Positions 17,397 to 27,897 of a DNA stretch of 64,000 bases are shown in pieces. The position numbers and the translations under genes are program-made. Source of the DNA: Lamellibrachia columna (Eukaryota; Annelida; Polychaeta; Sabellida; Siboglinidae); NCBI GenBank assembly GCA_963662155.1, contig OY759269.1:16639022-16703021 (forward strand), given 5' to 3'. Under the pieces are notes generated by a model, which saw nothing but the letters and a program-made list of their open reading frames with translations, ran no database searches and was not told the DNA's origin. How positions within the stretch are numbered: position 1 is the first letter of the stretch; every line of letters starts with the position of its first letter.

Positions 17397-18800
17397 TCAA
17401 GAGTTGGGCGGATGACTCTGCCGAGCACGGGCAACTGAATCAGCTTGAGCCCGTGTAACTGATATATATATATAAGGGTATGCAACTAGAAATGACCCCA
17501 CTCACCTTTCAACATCCGTATCTCGGCGTTGCGATGCGTAATCCGAATACTGTGACCTTACACAAACGTCCCAATGAATAAACTTTCACTATACCTACTT
17601 GTCATTAAAAACATATATGGATTTCTTATGAAAAGCGGTACGTTAACGACTGTACGCACAGAATACTTACCCGCATGCATACAGTAACATGACAATGTTA
17701 CCGGAAGTGAGGTGCATGTTGGGTAGTGAGGTGTGCAAAATCCTTTGTTAGGCAAATAATCTACACAACAAAAGGAGCCAATTATTAGTCTGACGCATTC
17801 TACAGCAGGTGACAGGTGTGCGTCGACAATCCTCTTGCAAAGGTCAAACACGTGGCGTTTGACCTTTGCTGGGTGACCGGTGGGATGATTGGTTGGGCAA
17901 TTATAAATTACTAATTGTCCAGTAACCATGCCGGTTACATCACAATTAAATGTTTTGAGTGTTTATTTAAAATAAATTGATATAATCTTGCTGATGTATG
18001 GTTGTGTCGACCTTCTTGAAGGTCAATACCGAGAAGTGGCCGATGAATGTATCCAGTCGCGAGATGGTAAAGGCCAACATGGCTGCATCACTAACTGAGA
18101 GAGTGGATCTCTCCATCCTTCAGTGCGATATCTGCCACATGGAGTCCATGGTGCTCCGTCTCGTGGTGAACATCCGGATGCACCACACTGCACGAATACA
18201 ACCGACATTTGCGAGACAATAGAAACCGCAAAAATCGGAAGATGGTCAAGTTTTGTCATAAGTGATGTGATAGCACTTGCATGTGTACCTGTGTTGCTTC
18301 TTTCCTCTGATGGGAATGTTCCTGTATTTTGTTTGTGTTTGGAGTTATGAACGTTTAATTAACTCATGAACCTCATGAAGGTAGTTTAGGTGCAACAAAA
18401 TGAAGATAAATTTCATTATGATTTAATTTTTATTACGCTTGTCTTGCAGATAAAAATGCTTACTTTCGGTTGCAATTTAAGTTAACCTTTTTGTAAAGGC
18501 TTTTTTATTTAAGCTCTTATGTGCTCCAATGGGTTTTTTGAGCAGCATAACTTAGAACTGAATGATATTCTGTTTTGCACTGAAATGTGCATTGGCGGTG
18601 TATTGGCGGTGACGTGACTGAAGCCCTCCGCTTGTGACATGCCCTGTACGCAGAGAGGTCCGTGAGCCTCTCCAGTATGTTCTCTTTGTCCTGGAGTTGT
18701 CTGGAACAAGTTGAATGGTCATTTCTCTCCCGGGGAGATATTCTGTGAACGTCCTTTTGGTTTTATAAATTGGTTATTCATTGATTTTTTTTCCCGACAC
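17397..18800. other. No clear gene; possible regulatory DNA
   Basis: Contains a canonical ETS-family motif (ACCGGAAGTG, about 17701-17710), CCAAT in reverse (ATTGG, about 17889) and the hairpin at 17837-17869, a combination that could be a promoter. A short frame at 17998-18222 includes CDIC and RMHH spaced roughly like a degraded C2H2 finger, but a zinc-binding residue is replaced and no further fingers follow. I do not call a gene. Confidence 0.35.
17837..17869. promoter_or_regulatory. Perfect 13-bp-arm palindrome with AGGTCA half-sites and central CACGTG
   Basis: The arms GCAAAGGTCAAAC and GTTTGACCTTTGC are exact reverse complements around ACGTGGC. Each arm holds a nuclear-receptor half-site (AGGTCA / TGACCT), and CACGTG (E-box) spans the left arm end and loop. 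It could be a transcription-factor binding cluster or simply a fold-back relic. Confidence 0.55.
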
Positions 18801-19323
18801 GAATCCGGGCGCACATCGATCTCGACGTTATTATCATTCAATGCATGCACAATGCACATTGAACTACGGAACATATAAATTTAAACATGTCATGCGTAAA
18901 AACACATTTAGTCATCTTTTTCGAAGCTCGAATTCACATATTTAACCTGCATTGAGCGTCATATTGCTCTCTTTATTCGCAAGATGGCGACACTTAAATC
19001 TAGGCAAATATGCGAATTAAAGAATCGAAAAAGGTGATGAAATGTGTTTTTAAGCACAACATGATTAATAATTTACATGTCCCGTAGTTCAGTATGCGTT
19101 GTGCAAGGTTACTGTGCATATTATATGTTATAATGGCGACTTAGGTGCAGGTTAAATATCCGAATTCGAGCTTCGAAAAAGGTGATTAATGAAAAAGTTA
19201 TTAATATGTTCTTACGCACAATATGTTTAATGATTTAAATATTCCGTAGTTCAATATGCATTTTGCATGGTTACTGTACAAACCGCATCTTAATAATGGC
19301 GAAATCGATGTGGCCCCGGATTC
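18801..19323. mobile_element. Fold-back / MITE-like element with long inverted arms
   Basis: The ends GAATCCGGG...CACATCGAT (18801 onward) and its inverted counterpart ATCGATGTGGCCCCGGATTC (to 19323) form termini. The arms 18801-18950 and 19147-19323 are inverted repeats through to the GCAGGTTAAATAT motif. A third, direct copy of part of the arm (AAAAAGGTGATGAAATG...) lies between them at about 19018-19145. Non-coding. No clear target duplication was found. Confidence 0.65.
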
Positions 19324-20179
19324 TAGACAAGTACTATTTTTTATTTTCAGGTTACAATTCAATTAAATTCTTTAATTCAGACATAAATACACATATAATG
19401 ATACATATATAGGTACATATAGTCATACACGACAGTTAACAAAATAATGTAAAAACAAAAAAACAGGTGTAACATTAAACATACATACATACAGTATGAT
19501 TACACAAAGTCATTATGTACGTAAAGTGAATTTACCCACATCAGACTGTTGTTACCCGAACAGCTCGTCTGTTATGCCGAGTTATAAGTCTAGTCAAAAT
19601 CAATCCCTGGGAACATTGATTTTTATCACAAACAATATACGTACCCTGCCTATTGAATATAATCCGATTTTCCTTTATTGGCTTTCCATGCCTAAATACA
19701 AACCCGTTTGCACGCCCAACACGTAGCACTGGCCGGCAAGCTAATGTAATAGTACCCTTGTGTTTACGTGTATTAATACCTCATTTTCCTATACTCGCTA
19801 TACTTAATATTAATTCGCTATACTTAATATAATATATTGATTTTACTATAGCTATTTTATCGATTGTAAATTGTTAGAAAAGTCGAAAATGTTCCTGTGG
19901 CGATCATTAGGAATAGTTGAGCGTTTAGCAAATTCGACTTTATCGAGTATGCAAAGCACGGAAGGCCAATTACGATTTTTTTCACGAGTTTACTGCTAAC
20001 GCCTAATAACAGTGCTTGCTTTATTTATCATTGAGAAACGCATAGTTAGTAAGAAACGGTGTTAAATTTTAACACTGTGTCTGAGTAATTATAACCATTG
20101 AAGTAATTAAACTGTCAATGAAAACATAATGGATATAGTGCAGATAAAGATATTAAAACATACCTAGAAAGAAGTGAAA
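19324..20179. other. No gene recognised
   Basis: AT-rich DNA with a short direct duplication of CGCTATACTTAATAT near 19795-19832. The open frames at 19496-19729 are unsupported. Confidence 0.45.
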
Positions 20180-21440
20180 TATCTGTTTATCAGGAACCGG
20201 TCGCTACTGTGGACCAATGTGTCATATGTCAAGAAGATGGTGGTGGTTTGATTAGAAAACTTGGACAGAAAGGTAAATACTTACTGGTGGCGGTATCTAA
20301 ACTACGTGGTGACGGGTTAATTGAAAGGTTCAATAATGCAAGTGGTGGTAATGATCATTATACAAAAATTTAGGAAAACACCGCCACAACAATATTAATT
20401 AAACACAGTCAACAAACCAGGTTGTAGTCTCATTTGAATGTATCCCAACTCATACATCTTCAATATGTTTTGATTGATTTACATGTGCTACGGAACTTGA
20501 TCACGAACACGTATACTAAACGATGTAGTCGGATCTGCAACGTCGAAATTGTTGTGAGAGAGAAGACATCCATTATGCAGTACACTTTAATAGTGCATGT
20601 AACAAACGAAATGATCCAGTAGCTATTGATGTAAGGACATACACTGCAAGATATCAGAACAACGTTGTTCTCGTTCTTCCCCCTTGTGTTCCAGCAAACA
20701 TAACAAAACACAATAAACGTCGTCTTACTGCACATTTTGGATCTGACAGCACAATTACCGATGTCCAAGAAAAGACAAACATTGTTATCCTAACCAGGAG
20801 TGCAGCAACACTCTTACATGACTCCTATCAAGTACACAAATCTCAGGGGGCGAGCTACACGTAGATGAAAACTGTTAGACTCTCAATAAGCCAAGTGCTT
20901 CCTTGTCCACTTGCCATTTTTGCCTTTGACTTGGATGACAAATCTTGTTAAATCTTGTTAAAAATTATAGATGATGAGAATGGCGAAACTGAGACAAATG
21001 TGTTGGGAAATGCTGCTCGGGCCGTAAAGGATAACATTCGCACTCTGGATCAACCCTTCGATATCTACCTTCCTCTGAAGATGTCATAATTGACAAATTT
21101 TAGTAGCAGATACCTGAAGAACATGGTTAACAGTAGTACATGGGACGCACCTTTAGTACATCAAACAAAAAGCGCCGTCTACTGCTAATCGCAATTAGCC
21201 ATGTTATAATTGGAACTGTTTCACACCAGTCTTACATATCGCCATTGCTTTTATCTGTCGGCCTTTACATTCACCAGACAACTATATCTAAGGTCTTGTT
21301 AAATGCGATGATATGGACCATGCAGGGAGTGGTGATGATATGCCGTCACAAACATATGTTGCAACATCAAAGCCTAGAAACTTCTGAACAGAGGAAAGAG
21401 GTGAATTCTGTTTATACAAGGAGAGGATATTGGTGATGTA
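20180..21440 (+). pseudogene. Decayed gene of an uncharacterised invertebrate protein family (probably element-derived)
   Basis: Several frames carry protein-like segments in a consistent order: DQCVICQEDGGGLIRKLG near 20212, FNSACNKR near 20598, DENGETETNVLGNAARAVKDN near 20975 and KKRRLLLIAISHVI...LGLYIHQTTISK-like sequence near 21168-21300. Order and motifs resemble a long, multi-copy family of uncharacterised proteins common in molluscs and cnidarians, with an N-terminal CVICQ motif and a C-terminal 'lh-HQ-T-SK' motif. I know no assigned function, and this is recognition from memory. There are multiple frameshifts and stops. A LINE tail (20846-20964) is inserted in the middle. Confidence 0.35.
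20846..20964 (+). mobile_element. 5'-truncated LINE tail, same family as LINE B
   Basis: From GGGGGCGAGCTACAC to the AAATCTTGTT repeats this matches 26473-26590, the last codons and 3' UTR of LINE B (shared GATGA, TTAGACTCTC, AATAAGCCAA and GGCTTCCTTGTCCACTTGCC-type sequence). It ends with two copies of the decamer AAATCTTGTT, which shows that the family ends in short tandem repeats, as CR1-group LINEs do, not poly(A). Confidence 0.85.
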
Positions 21441-22099
21441 ATGCAGTCGACGATGAGCGGTGCCAACCTGCAACAAAAACATCTAGAACCTTCAGAGAAG
21501 GCAGAAGGTGATAATTCTGGTGAAATGAACAATTCGGAGGAGGAGGAGGATATATGGTCAAACTATGTTGGGTAAATTAACATTTTATAGATTGTGTTGG
21601 TTTATTGTGGATGTAAACTGTATCGGTCTCCTTCGTTAACATTTCTTTGCAATCTTCTATATACCGAGTGGTAATTAATGACACGTGACACTAGTTAAAC
21701 TATATAAATCATTTGAACACAGTGCACCATTATACATATCATGGCAATCGCACTGAACATTAAATGAAACGTTTACAAATATGATGAGCATATGCGAATA
21801 CAGGTCGGAACAAAACAATTTGGGCGAAATACCTCAAATCATGGATTGGGAAAAAAGCAAGGTTCCCCAGGGTTGATTTTGGTTAAACAATTTTGGGGCA
21901 CTCTGTGCACCCACCCGATCCAAAATAAAATGCTTTATAACCAAAATGTCCGGGTTATTGCTGATTTCTACTGGATTAATAGGCAACGATCGAGCCGTGC
22001 AATTCTATTTATATTTGTCTAAAGCGTGGAATATTGATCGGATAAGTATTATTATTGCGTGTATATTAAACATAAACTTACAAGAGTCCTTGTTTAGTC
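21441..22099. other. No gene recognised
   Basis: Contains GGAGGAGGAGGAT purine-rich sequence near 21536 and AT-rich DNA; the open frames at 21792-22143 have no recognisable motif. Confidence 0.45.
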
Positions 22100-22556
22100 A
22101 ATTGTTGCTGTTAAAATTTAGCTATAGGAGTAATTTAGGGTAGTTTATATCGTAGGTCTCCGAGGACTCGGTAGCGCGAGCGATAATTAAGGGTTGTTGT
22201 TTTCAGTTGATTGGGTACATAATACGAGACATAATATTATTGTAAATAATTTAGTACATATTAAATATTGAAAACCTGAATATTTTGTTTTAGCAACATT
22301 TATTGTTAAAAGTTAGCCGTAGGTAGTAATTCAGTGTTATTGGTCACTGAAATTTCGTTAGCGCGAGCGATATTACGTTTCGTTAGTCAGCTGTTACATA
22401 GAAAGTAAGTTGCAAGGCAGTAGCTGTAAATTTAATTAAGACATAAGTAACATACTATAAAGTGTGTATTACAACACAAAAACAGTCTTTGTGAAGACTA
22501 CCTAGTATAAATTGATTATAAACGGATTATAAACAAATACAAATTTAATTTCTAAC
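22100..22556 (+). promoter_or_regulatory. LINE B 5' UTR with a degenerate duplicated unit
   Basis: Two related blocks (about 22107-22216 and 22305-22396) share TGTTAAAA(T/G)TTAGC, TAG-GAGTAAT-like sequence, AGCGCGAGCGATA and (C)AGTTGATTGGGTACA / CAGCTGTTACA. Repeated units upstream of ORF1 are common internal promoters in LINEs; that role is inferred. The 5' limit is approximate. Confidence 0.5.
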
Positions 22557-23654
22557 ATGGCGCCGTACAAACGCCAAGTAAAGGCAAAACGTAATTTGAT
22601 ATGTTCTAGCTGCGACAGCTGGATAGACTTTGCAAAGTCCGGGTGTGTAAATTCGTGGGCGGAGGTGCAGGCGGATGATTTCCATTTCGTGTGTAGGGGG
22701 TGTACTACAGTGAAATATCTGCAGGATCAGGTGATTGAGCTAAGGCGTATGATTTTGATGATGACAGGGCAGGGTGAGACAGAAGTGAGCAGAGGTGGTG
22801 AGAATGATGAGAGCAGAGGTGGTGAGACCGAGGAGAGCAGAGGTGGTGAGACCGAGGAGAGCAGAGGTGGTGAGACCGAGGAGAGCAGAGGTGGTGAGAC
22901 CGAGGAGAACAAGGAGAGCAGTGGCAATGTGCATGAGAAAGCTGGTAAGAAGAAGAAAGATGACAGAAGGCAAAGAATGCAACAAAAGAGAGGTAAGCGG
23001 GTGAGTGGAGAGGGATTGCCAGGTGGTAAGACAGTAAAGGTTGATGATATGAGAGAAAGGGGGCATACTAGTAGTGTGCAACAGGAAAGGAGCTTTGCTG
23101 ATGTAGTATCACAGGGGAAAGGGAGGAAAGCCCGGGTATTTATGGGGGATTCCATCATTACGAAAGTGGATAAAATTGTAAATAGAGGAGATGACATAAC
23201 AGTATGCCTACCAGGGGCAAAAATAGAGGATATAGCAGAGAAGGCAGGACAGGTCATGGGTGGTGGCACGGGAGGTGCTGTTCTCGTGCATGTGGGAACG
23301 AACAATGCAGATAAGGAGGGAACGTCAGCCATCATTGGTAAGTACAGGAGGTTGATCAAGACACTTAAAGAGGCACGAGTTGGGCAGATCGTATTGTCGG
23401 GGATATTACCAATAATGGGAGGCAGGGGTGAGGAATATAGGAACTGTAGAAGGATGGCGATCAACACACAGGTACATAAGGTATGTATGGAGGAGGGAGT
23501 AGGCTTCGTAGACATGTGGTTAAACTTTGTGGGAAGAGGTGACTTTTTCATGAGAGATGGACTTCATCTGACAGGGAAGGACGCTGCAGTTCTTGCGTGT
23601 GAGTTTGTCAGAGTTGTCGACGAGGGCACAGGTACCATAGATTATTTAAACTAG
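22557..23654 (+). CDS. LINE B ORF1 protein with Cys finger and SGNH esterase domain (CR1-group)
   Basis: An intact 365-residue frame starting at the first ATG after the 5' UTR. A putative zinc finger has Cys 16, 19, 46 and 49 (CSSC ... CRGC), with Cys30 and His43 between. A short coiled-coil-like segment follows, then an acidic repeat of the octapeptide ESRGGETE (residues about 78-116, encoded by a 24-bp tandem repeat) and a Lys/Arg-rich linker. From about 192 there is an SGNH-hydrolase domain: GDSI (nucleophile Ser199), HVGTNN (Asn249/250) and DGLHLT (Asp334, His337). ORF1 proteins of many CR1/L2-type LINEs carry this esterase, whose role in retrotransposition is unresolved. All catalytic residues are present. 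ORF2 follows in the -1 frame. Confidence 0.85.
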   Translation: MAPYKRQVKAKRNLICSSCDSWIDFAKSGCVNSWAEVQADDFHFVCRGCTTVKYLQDQVIELRRMILMMTGQGETEVSRGGENDESRGGETEESRGGETEESRGGETEESRGGETEENKESSGNVHEKAGKKKKDDRRQRMQQKRGKRVSGEGLPGGKTVKVDDMRERGHTSSVQQERSFADVVSQGKGRKARVFMGDSIITKVDKIVNRGDDITVCLPGAKIEDIAEKAGQVMGGGTGGAVLVHVGTNNADKEGTSAIIGKYRRLIKTLKEARVGQIVLSGILPIMGGRGEEYRNCRRMAINTQVHKVCMEEGVGFVDMWLNFVGRGDFFMRDGLHLTGKDAAVLACEFVRVVDEGTGTIDYLN

Positions 23655-23752
23655 ATGCGCATGGGGAACTGACAGAGAAAACTCAAAGGAGTACTACTAC
23701 AAATACACATTCAAAGAAATTTTCACCAATAATTTCAGACAATGAACTTAAA

Positions 23753-24454
23753 TGTGTATGCTTAAATGCCAGGAGCATAGTAAATAAAAAAAGTGAGTTA
23801 GACATTATGGTAGCAGATATTGATCCTCATGTAATAGGCATAACATAATCATGGGCAAATGAAGATATAGTAGATGCTGAGTTAGCATTGACAGGCTATG
23901 TAATGTTTAGGAAGGATAGACGAGAAAGAAGGGGAGGTGGAGTAATTTTGTATATTAAAGAATCTATCCAAGCATATGAAATTACATTGAAAAGTGAAGC
24001 AGATAGTGTTGGAGCAATTTGGTGTAACATAGTTACCATGAACTCAACATTAACAATAGGAGTAGTTTATCGTAGTCCTAACATAGGACAAGAGGAAGAT
24101 GTAAAATTACAAAAGGCGATAAGGGAGGTGAGCAAGGGAGAATGTGTTATAATGGGTGATTTTAACCATGGCCATATACAATGGGAATCATTAGAGAGTG
24201 CTGGAGGTGACGACCATCAGTTTTTACTTCTAACACAGGATTGTTTCCTTACTCAACATGTCTTGGAACCAACCAGAGGTGGGAATGTGTTAGATTTAAT
24301 TTTGTATTCTCAAAATGAATTAGTTGACAATGTTAAAGTACACGAACCTTTGGGTTCTAGTGACCATAACCAAATCCATTTTAATATAAAAGTAAAAACA
24401 GGGAATACATATAAAAAAACAATGGAGGAGGAACTTCAACAAAGGCAAATATAA
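23753..24454 (+). pseudogene. LINE B ORF2 relic: APE-type endonuclease
   Basis: The frame carries CLNARSIVNKKSELD at its start and VIGIT just before a TAA (23846-23848). The codon hit by this stop is the one that encodes the catalytic Glu of the ITE(S/T)W motif in the family. After the stop the same frame is clean. It shows RRGGGVILYI, VYRSPN, MGDFNHGHIQW, NVLDLIL and the SSDHNQI motif, so all other catalytic signatures remain. The frame ends at 24452-24454 and the RT linker continues in another frame from 24456. It would nick target DNA to prime reverse transcription in an intact copy. Confidence 0.85.
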
Positions 24455-24455
24455 A

Positions 24456-26490
24456 GTGATGAGAACATATCTAGCAAATATAGATTGGAATAACTTGCTG
24501 AAGAACAAGACAGCAACAGAATGCTGGACTTGTTTAAAATATGAGATTGAGGGCATTATTGAGAAATTTATTCCATTAAGAAAACAAGGGAAAAGATCCA
24601 GGAAAAACACCTGTCAAAAGAAGCTATTGGAAAAATTGCTCACAAACAGATGCTGCGGAAGGTCTATAAACACACTGGAAATGTAGAAGACTACACAAAC
24701 TACAAAGAGGCACTTAACCTAGCTACAACTGAAATTAGAAAATCTAAAAGAACCTTTGAACAAAAATTGGCAGGTAATATAAAAAATGACAGCAAGAGTT
24801 TCTATGCTTATGTAAGGAGTAAACAGAAAGTTCGAGATAAGGTCGGACCACTGGAAAACAACAGTGAAAACATAATTTCAGATGGGTTCCAAATGGCAGA
24901 GGTCCTGAATGAGTATTTCAGCTCAGTTTTTACCACAGAAGATATCAGCTCACTTCCAGTTCCATTGACTAAATTTGAGGGCAACAAATCAGAACATTTA
25001 GGGCAGTTATTTGTAACTCCTGAAATGATAGCACAGAAAATTAAGAAGATGAAATATAATAAATCACCTGGAGTTGATGGGATACCACCAAAACTGCTAA
25101 AGGAAATTGTTGATCAAATTAGTACACCACTTGCAAACTTATTTAACTTGTCACTAGAAGAAGGAATAGTTCCTTCAGAATGGAAAGAAGCAAACATTAC
25201 GCCGCTGTTTAAGAAGGGATCGAGGAAGAAGCCAGAAAATTACAGACCAGTGAGTTTAACATCAGTTGTATGTAAATTACTCGAAACATTAATTAGAGAC
25301 CACATGGTGGAATTTCTCATAAAACATAAATTAATAAATACATCTCAACATGGATTCCTAAAAGCAAGGTCATGTCTAACCAATCTCTTGTTTTTTAGAA
25401 GAAATTACAAAGTGGGTAGATCACGGGTCACCAGTGGATGTTGTCTACTTAGATTTTCAGAAAGCTTTCGATAAAGTGCCACATCAAAGATTGTTACTTA
25501 AACTAAAAGCCCATGGTATAGGCAATGATGTAATCAACTGGATAGAAAAGTGGCTTACACACAGAAGACAGAGAGTAATAGTAGATGGTAAGATTTCAAA
25601 CTGGAAATCTGTTTTGAGTGGGGTACCACAGGGATCAGTGTTTTTAATATTTAAAAATGATTTGGAGGATGACATATCTAGCAAAGTACTCAAATTTGCA
25701 GATGATACAAAAGTATTCAGAAAGGTTACTAATGATACAGATAAACAAAGTTTACAGGATGATCTAGAAAAATTAGTTAAATGGTCAGGAAAATGGCAAA
25801 TGTTATTCAATTTTGGGAAGTGTAAATGTATACACATAGGACATGGAAATATGGACGAGGAATATAAAATGGGGGATGCTGTACTAGGTAAAGGATTTAG
25901 GAGTAACATTTAATGCTGACATGAAAGTTTCAGAGCAATGTGGGATTGCTGCTTCGAAAGGAAATCAAATTCTAGGGCTAATTAGGAGAACTATCACGTA
26001 TAAGGAGAAACATCTAATTGTACCCCTGTACAAAGCAATAGTTAGACCACATTTGGAATATTGTATTCAAGCATGGAGGCCATATCGTAAAAAAGACATA
26101 GATAAGCTAGAAAGAATACAACGAAGAGCAACTAAGATGATTCCAGAATTAAGAGACCTTAGTTACGAAAGTCGCTTATTACAATGTGGTTTGACAACAC
26201 TAGAGACCAGGAGACTAAGAGGAGACCAAATAGAAGTGTTTAAAATAGTGAACGGTTAAGAGGATGTTGATAGGAATATGTTCTTCAAACTTAAAGAAGG
26301 CAGTAGAACCAGAGGACACAAAGCAGCATTAGCTAAGGAGCAGTGTAGGTTGGACATGAGAAAGTACTCATTCTCACAGAGGGTGATAAATGAATGGAAC
26401 AAACTGCCAAATGATTGTGTTAATGCTAGTAGTGTGAATATGTTTAAAAATAGAATTGACAGATATCTGATAAGGGCGGGCTACACATAG
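24456..26490 (+). pseudogene. LINE B ORF2 relic: reverse transcriptase and C-terminal region
   Basis: The RT is spread over shifted frames: 24456-about 24610, 24610-25390, 25390-25885 and 25910-26490. Motifs in order: LNEYFSSVFT, SPGVDGIPPKLL, NYRPVSLTSVVCKLLE, QHGFLKARSC, YLDFQKAFDKVPH, GVPQGSV and the catalytic FADDTK, then YKAIVRPHLEYC, QRRATKM, GLTTLETRRLRGDQ, RKYSFSQRVINEWNKLP and the end RAGYT. Directly after GVPQGSV the usual LGP-containing turn is missing and FLIF follows, an in-frame deletion of about five codons. A stop at 26257-26259 interrupts the last part in-frame. The family is CR1-group, often annotated as 'jockey-like'. Confidence 0.88.
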
Positions 26491-26590
26491 ATGAGAAAAT
26501 TGTTGGACTCTCGATAAGCCAATGGCTTCCTTGTCCACTTGCCATCTGGAACTTGTTGTTCGAGATGGCAATCTTATTAAATCTTGTTAA
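26491..26590 (+). mobile_element. LINE B 3' UTR and terminal decamer repeats
   Basis: The short 3' UTR matches the truncated copy at 20846-20964. It ends with two decamers (CAATCTTATT, AAATCTTGTT), the presumed template-recognition end for reverse transcription. Confidence 0.8.
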
Positions 26591-26613
26591 ACTCCCGTCG
26601 ACAATCTCGTACG

Positions 26614-26713
26614 ATTTCGCCTTCATGTTAGTGTTATATTATGCACCAGAGGCGCCACGGGTTATTTCGCCTTCATGTTAGTGTTATATTATGCACCAGA
26701 GGCGCCACGGGTT
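26614..26713 (+). repeat. Two perfect tandem copies of a 50-bp unit
   Basis: The unit begins ATTTCGCCTTCATGTTAGTG and ends GCGCCACGGGTT; copies at 26614-26663 and 26664-26713 are identical, a recent duplication just downstream of LINE B. Confidence 0.95.
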
Positions 26714-27897
26714 AATTCGGGTAGTATTTTATATCTTGTATATGTGACACTTACAGCATGTCAGACGATGACACGTTTGCTATAACTTAAAGTTTCATGC
26801 ATGAGGAGGTGGACCTGCTGTTAAAGGACATAAATTATTATGCTGTGACTAGTTGTAATTCCAGTGCTAAGCAATTAAATAAATGCTTTTGTTTTGCCAC
26901 TGCCAGCTCCTCATTTTGCATAGCCCCGGAGAGGGCATCTTGAACATGGTGTTCAGTCGAAGTACTGGCCACCTGGTGGCAGGATGTGAGGAGGGCTGCT
27001 ACGCGTGGAAGATCGGCCATTCAACGATGTGTTTTAACGAACCCCAATTTTTTAAATAAAATGTTATTGTAATCTGGGTAATTGGAATGTTTCGGTTTAA
27101 ATAAATTATTTGCTAAACATCAAGTTCGATGGTTATAAGCAAACACCTAAAATGTGTTGCACTGTCTCTGTGTAAAAAAAAACGTTATATAGCTGAGTAG
27201 GGACTAATAGGGCCTAACTTCAGCCTATTTATTAAACCATGCAATGTATTCCCTTGCTGCAAGTAAGCCAGCACACCAGGGTTGCATATTCGTGTGGACA
27301 GTGTCCACTACGTTGGTCAGTAACCGTCGGTCCACCAAGTGTGCACTGACCATTGTTCAACCCCTGATTGTTCGTGACTGGAGCCAGACAGACGTCGTGT
27401 TCGTCATCCTAGGAGCAAGGAATACTGGGTAACATCACGCAGCGGTTTGTACTCCTCGAGGTCATGTGTAGCCTAGAATTCCTTAGAAAGTTTTTCGTCG
27501 GGAATTTAGTCATCTTGAAAGCTTCAAATATTCAGGTGTTTTGCGTTTAAAATATGTTGTCAACTGCGCGGTGAGTTTTAAGATTTCACAACCAAGACCA
27601 GAGCCCCTGTTGTGTAAATGTCGTAAGAAAGAATGACAACCAGATGGGGACACCATTCAAAGTAAGCCACTATGTTGCGCGTATTTGCACAGTGCTGGAG
27701 ATAGAGGACCGTTGTTTAATTTTTTTAGCGCCGAATGAAAAGATTTTTGATCTCTCCACATTGCCCAAGTTCACTCAGCTGTATAAACGAGCAGAGACAG
27801 TGGTGGAATTATGTGAATATTTTACATTGTAGGAAAACAATAAAAATGTAAATCCTTAATCAATGAGACATTGTTGTCGGTACTTTAAACGCAATCC
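26714..27897. other. Mostly no gene; possible coding relics
   Basis: A minus-strand frame at 26838-27020 encodes 60 residues (starts MADLPRVAALL, ends LALELQLVTA) of fairly protein-like composition but no known family. A plus-strand frame at 27644-27832 is listed separately. The rest is non-coding. Confidence 0.3.
27644..27832 (+). CDS. Possible terminal coding segment, unknown family
   Basis: A 62-codon frame, open upstream to about 27574, encodes a protein-like sequence with HYVARICTVLEIEDRCLIFL and KFTQLYKRAETVVELCEYFTL. The stop at 27830-27832 is followed six bases later by AATAAA (27839-27844), as expected for a 3'-terminal exon. No domain is recognised and no acceptor is convincing, so this may be a gene end, an element-derived fragment or chance. 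Confidence 0.3.
   Translation: MGTPFKVSHYVARICTVLEIEDRCLIFLAPNEKIFDLSTLPKFTQLYKRAETVVELCEYFTL

Noticed and set aside
17558..17929. 123-codon minus-strand ORF
   Set aside because: No recognisable domain, and it overlaps the palindrome and motif cluster; composition looks non-coding.
17998..18222. C2H2 zinc-finger gene
   Set aside because: Only one finger-like motif, with a metal ligand replaced, and no continuation in any frame.
22727..23551. 274-codon antisense ORF across LINE B ORF1
   Set aside because: Low-complexity Ser/Leu/Pro shadow of the ORF1 frame and its 24-bp repeat.
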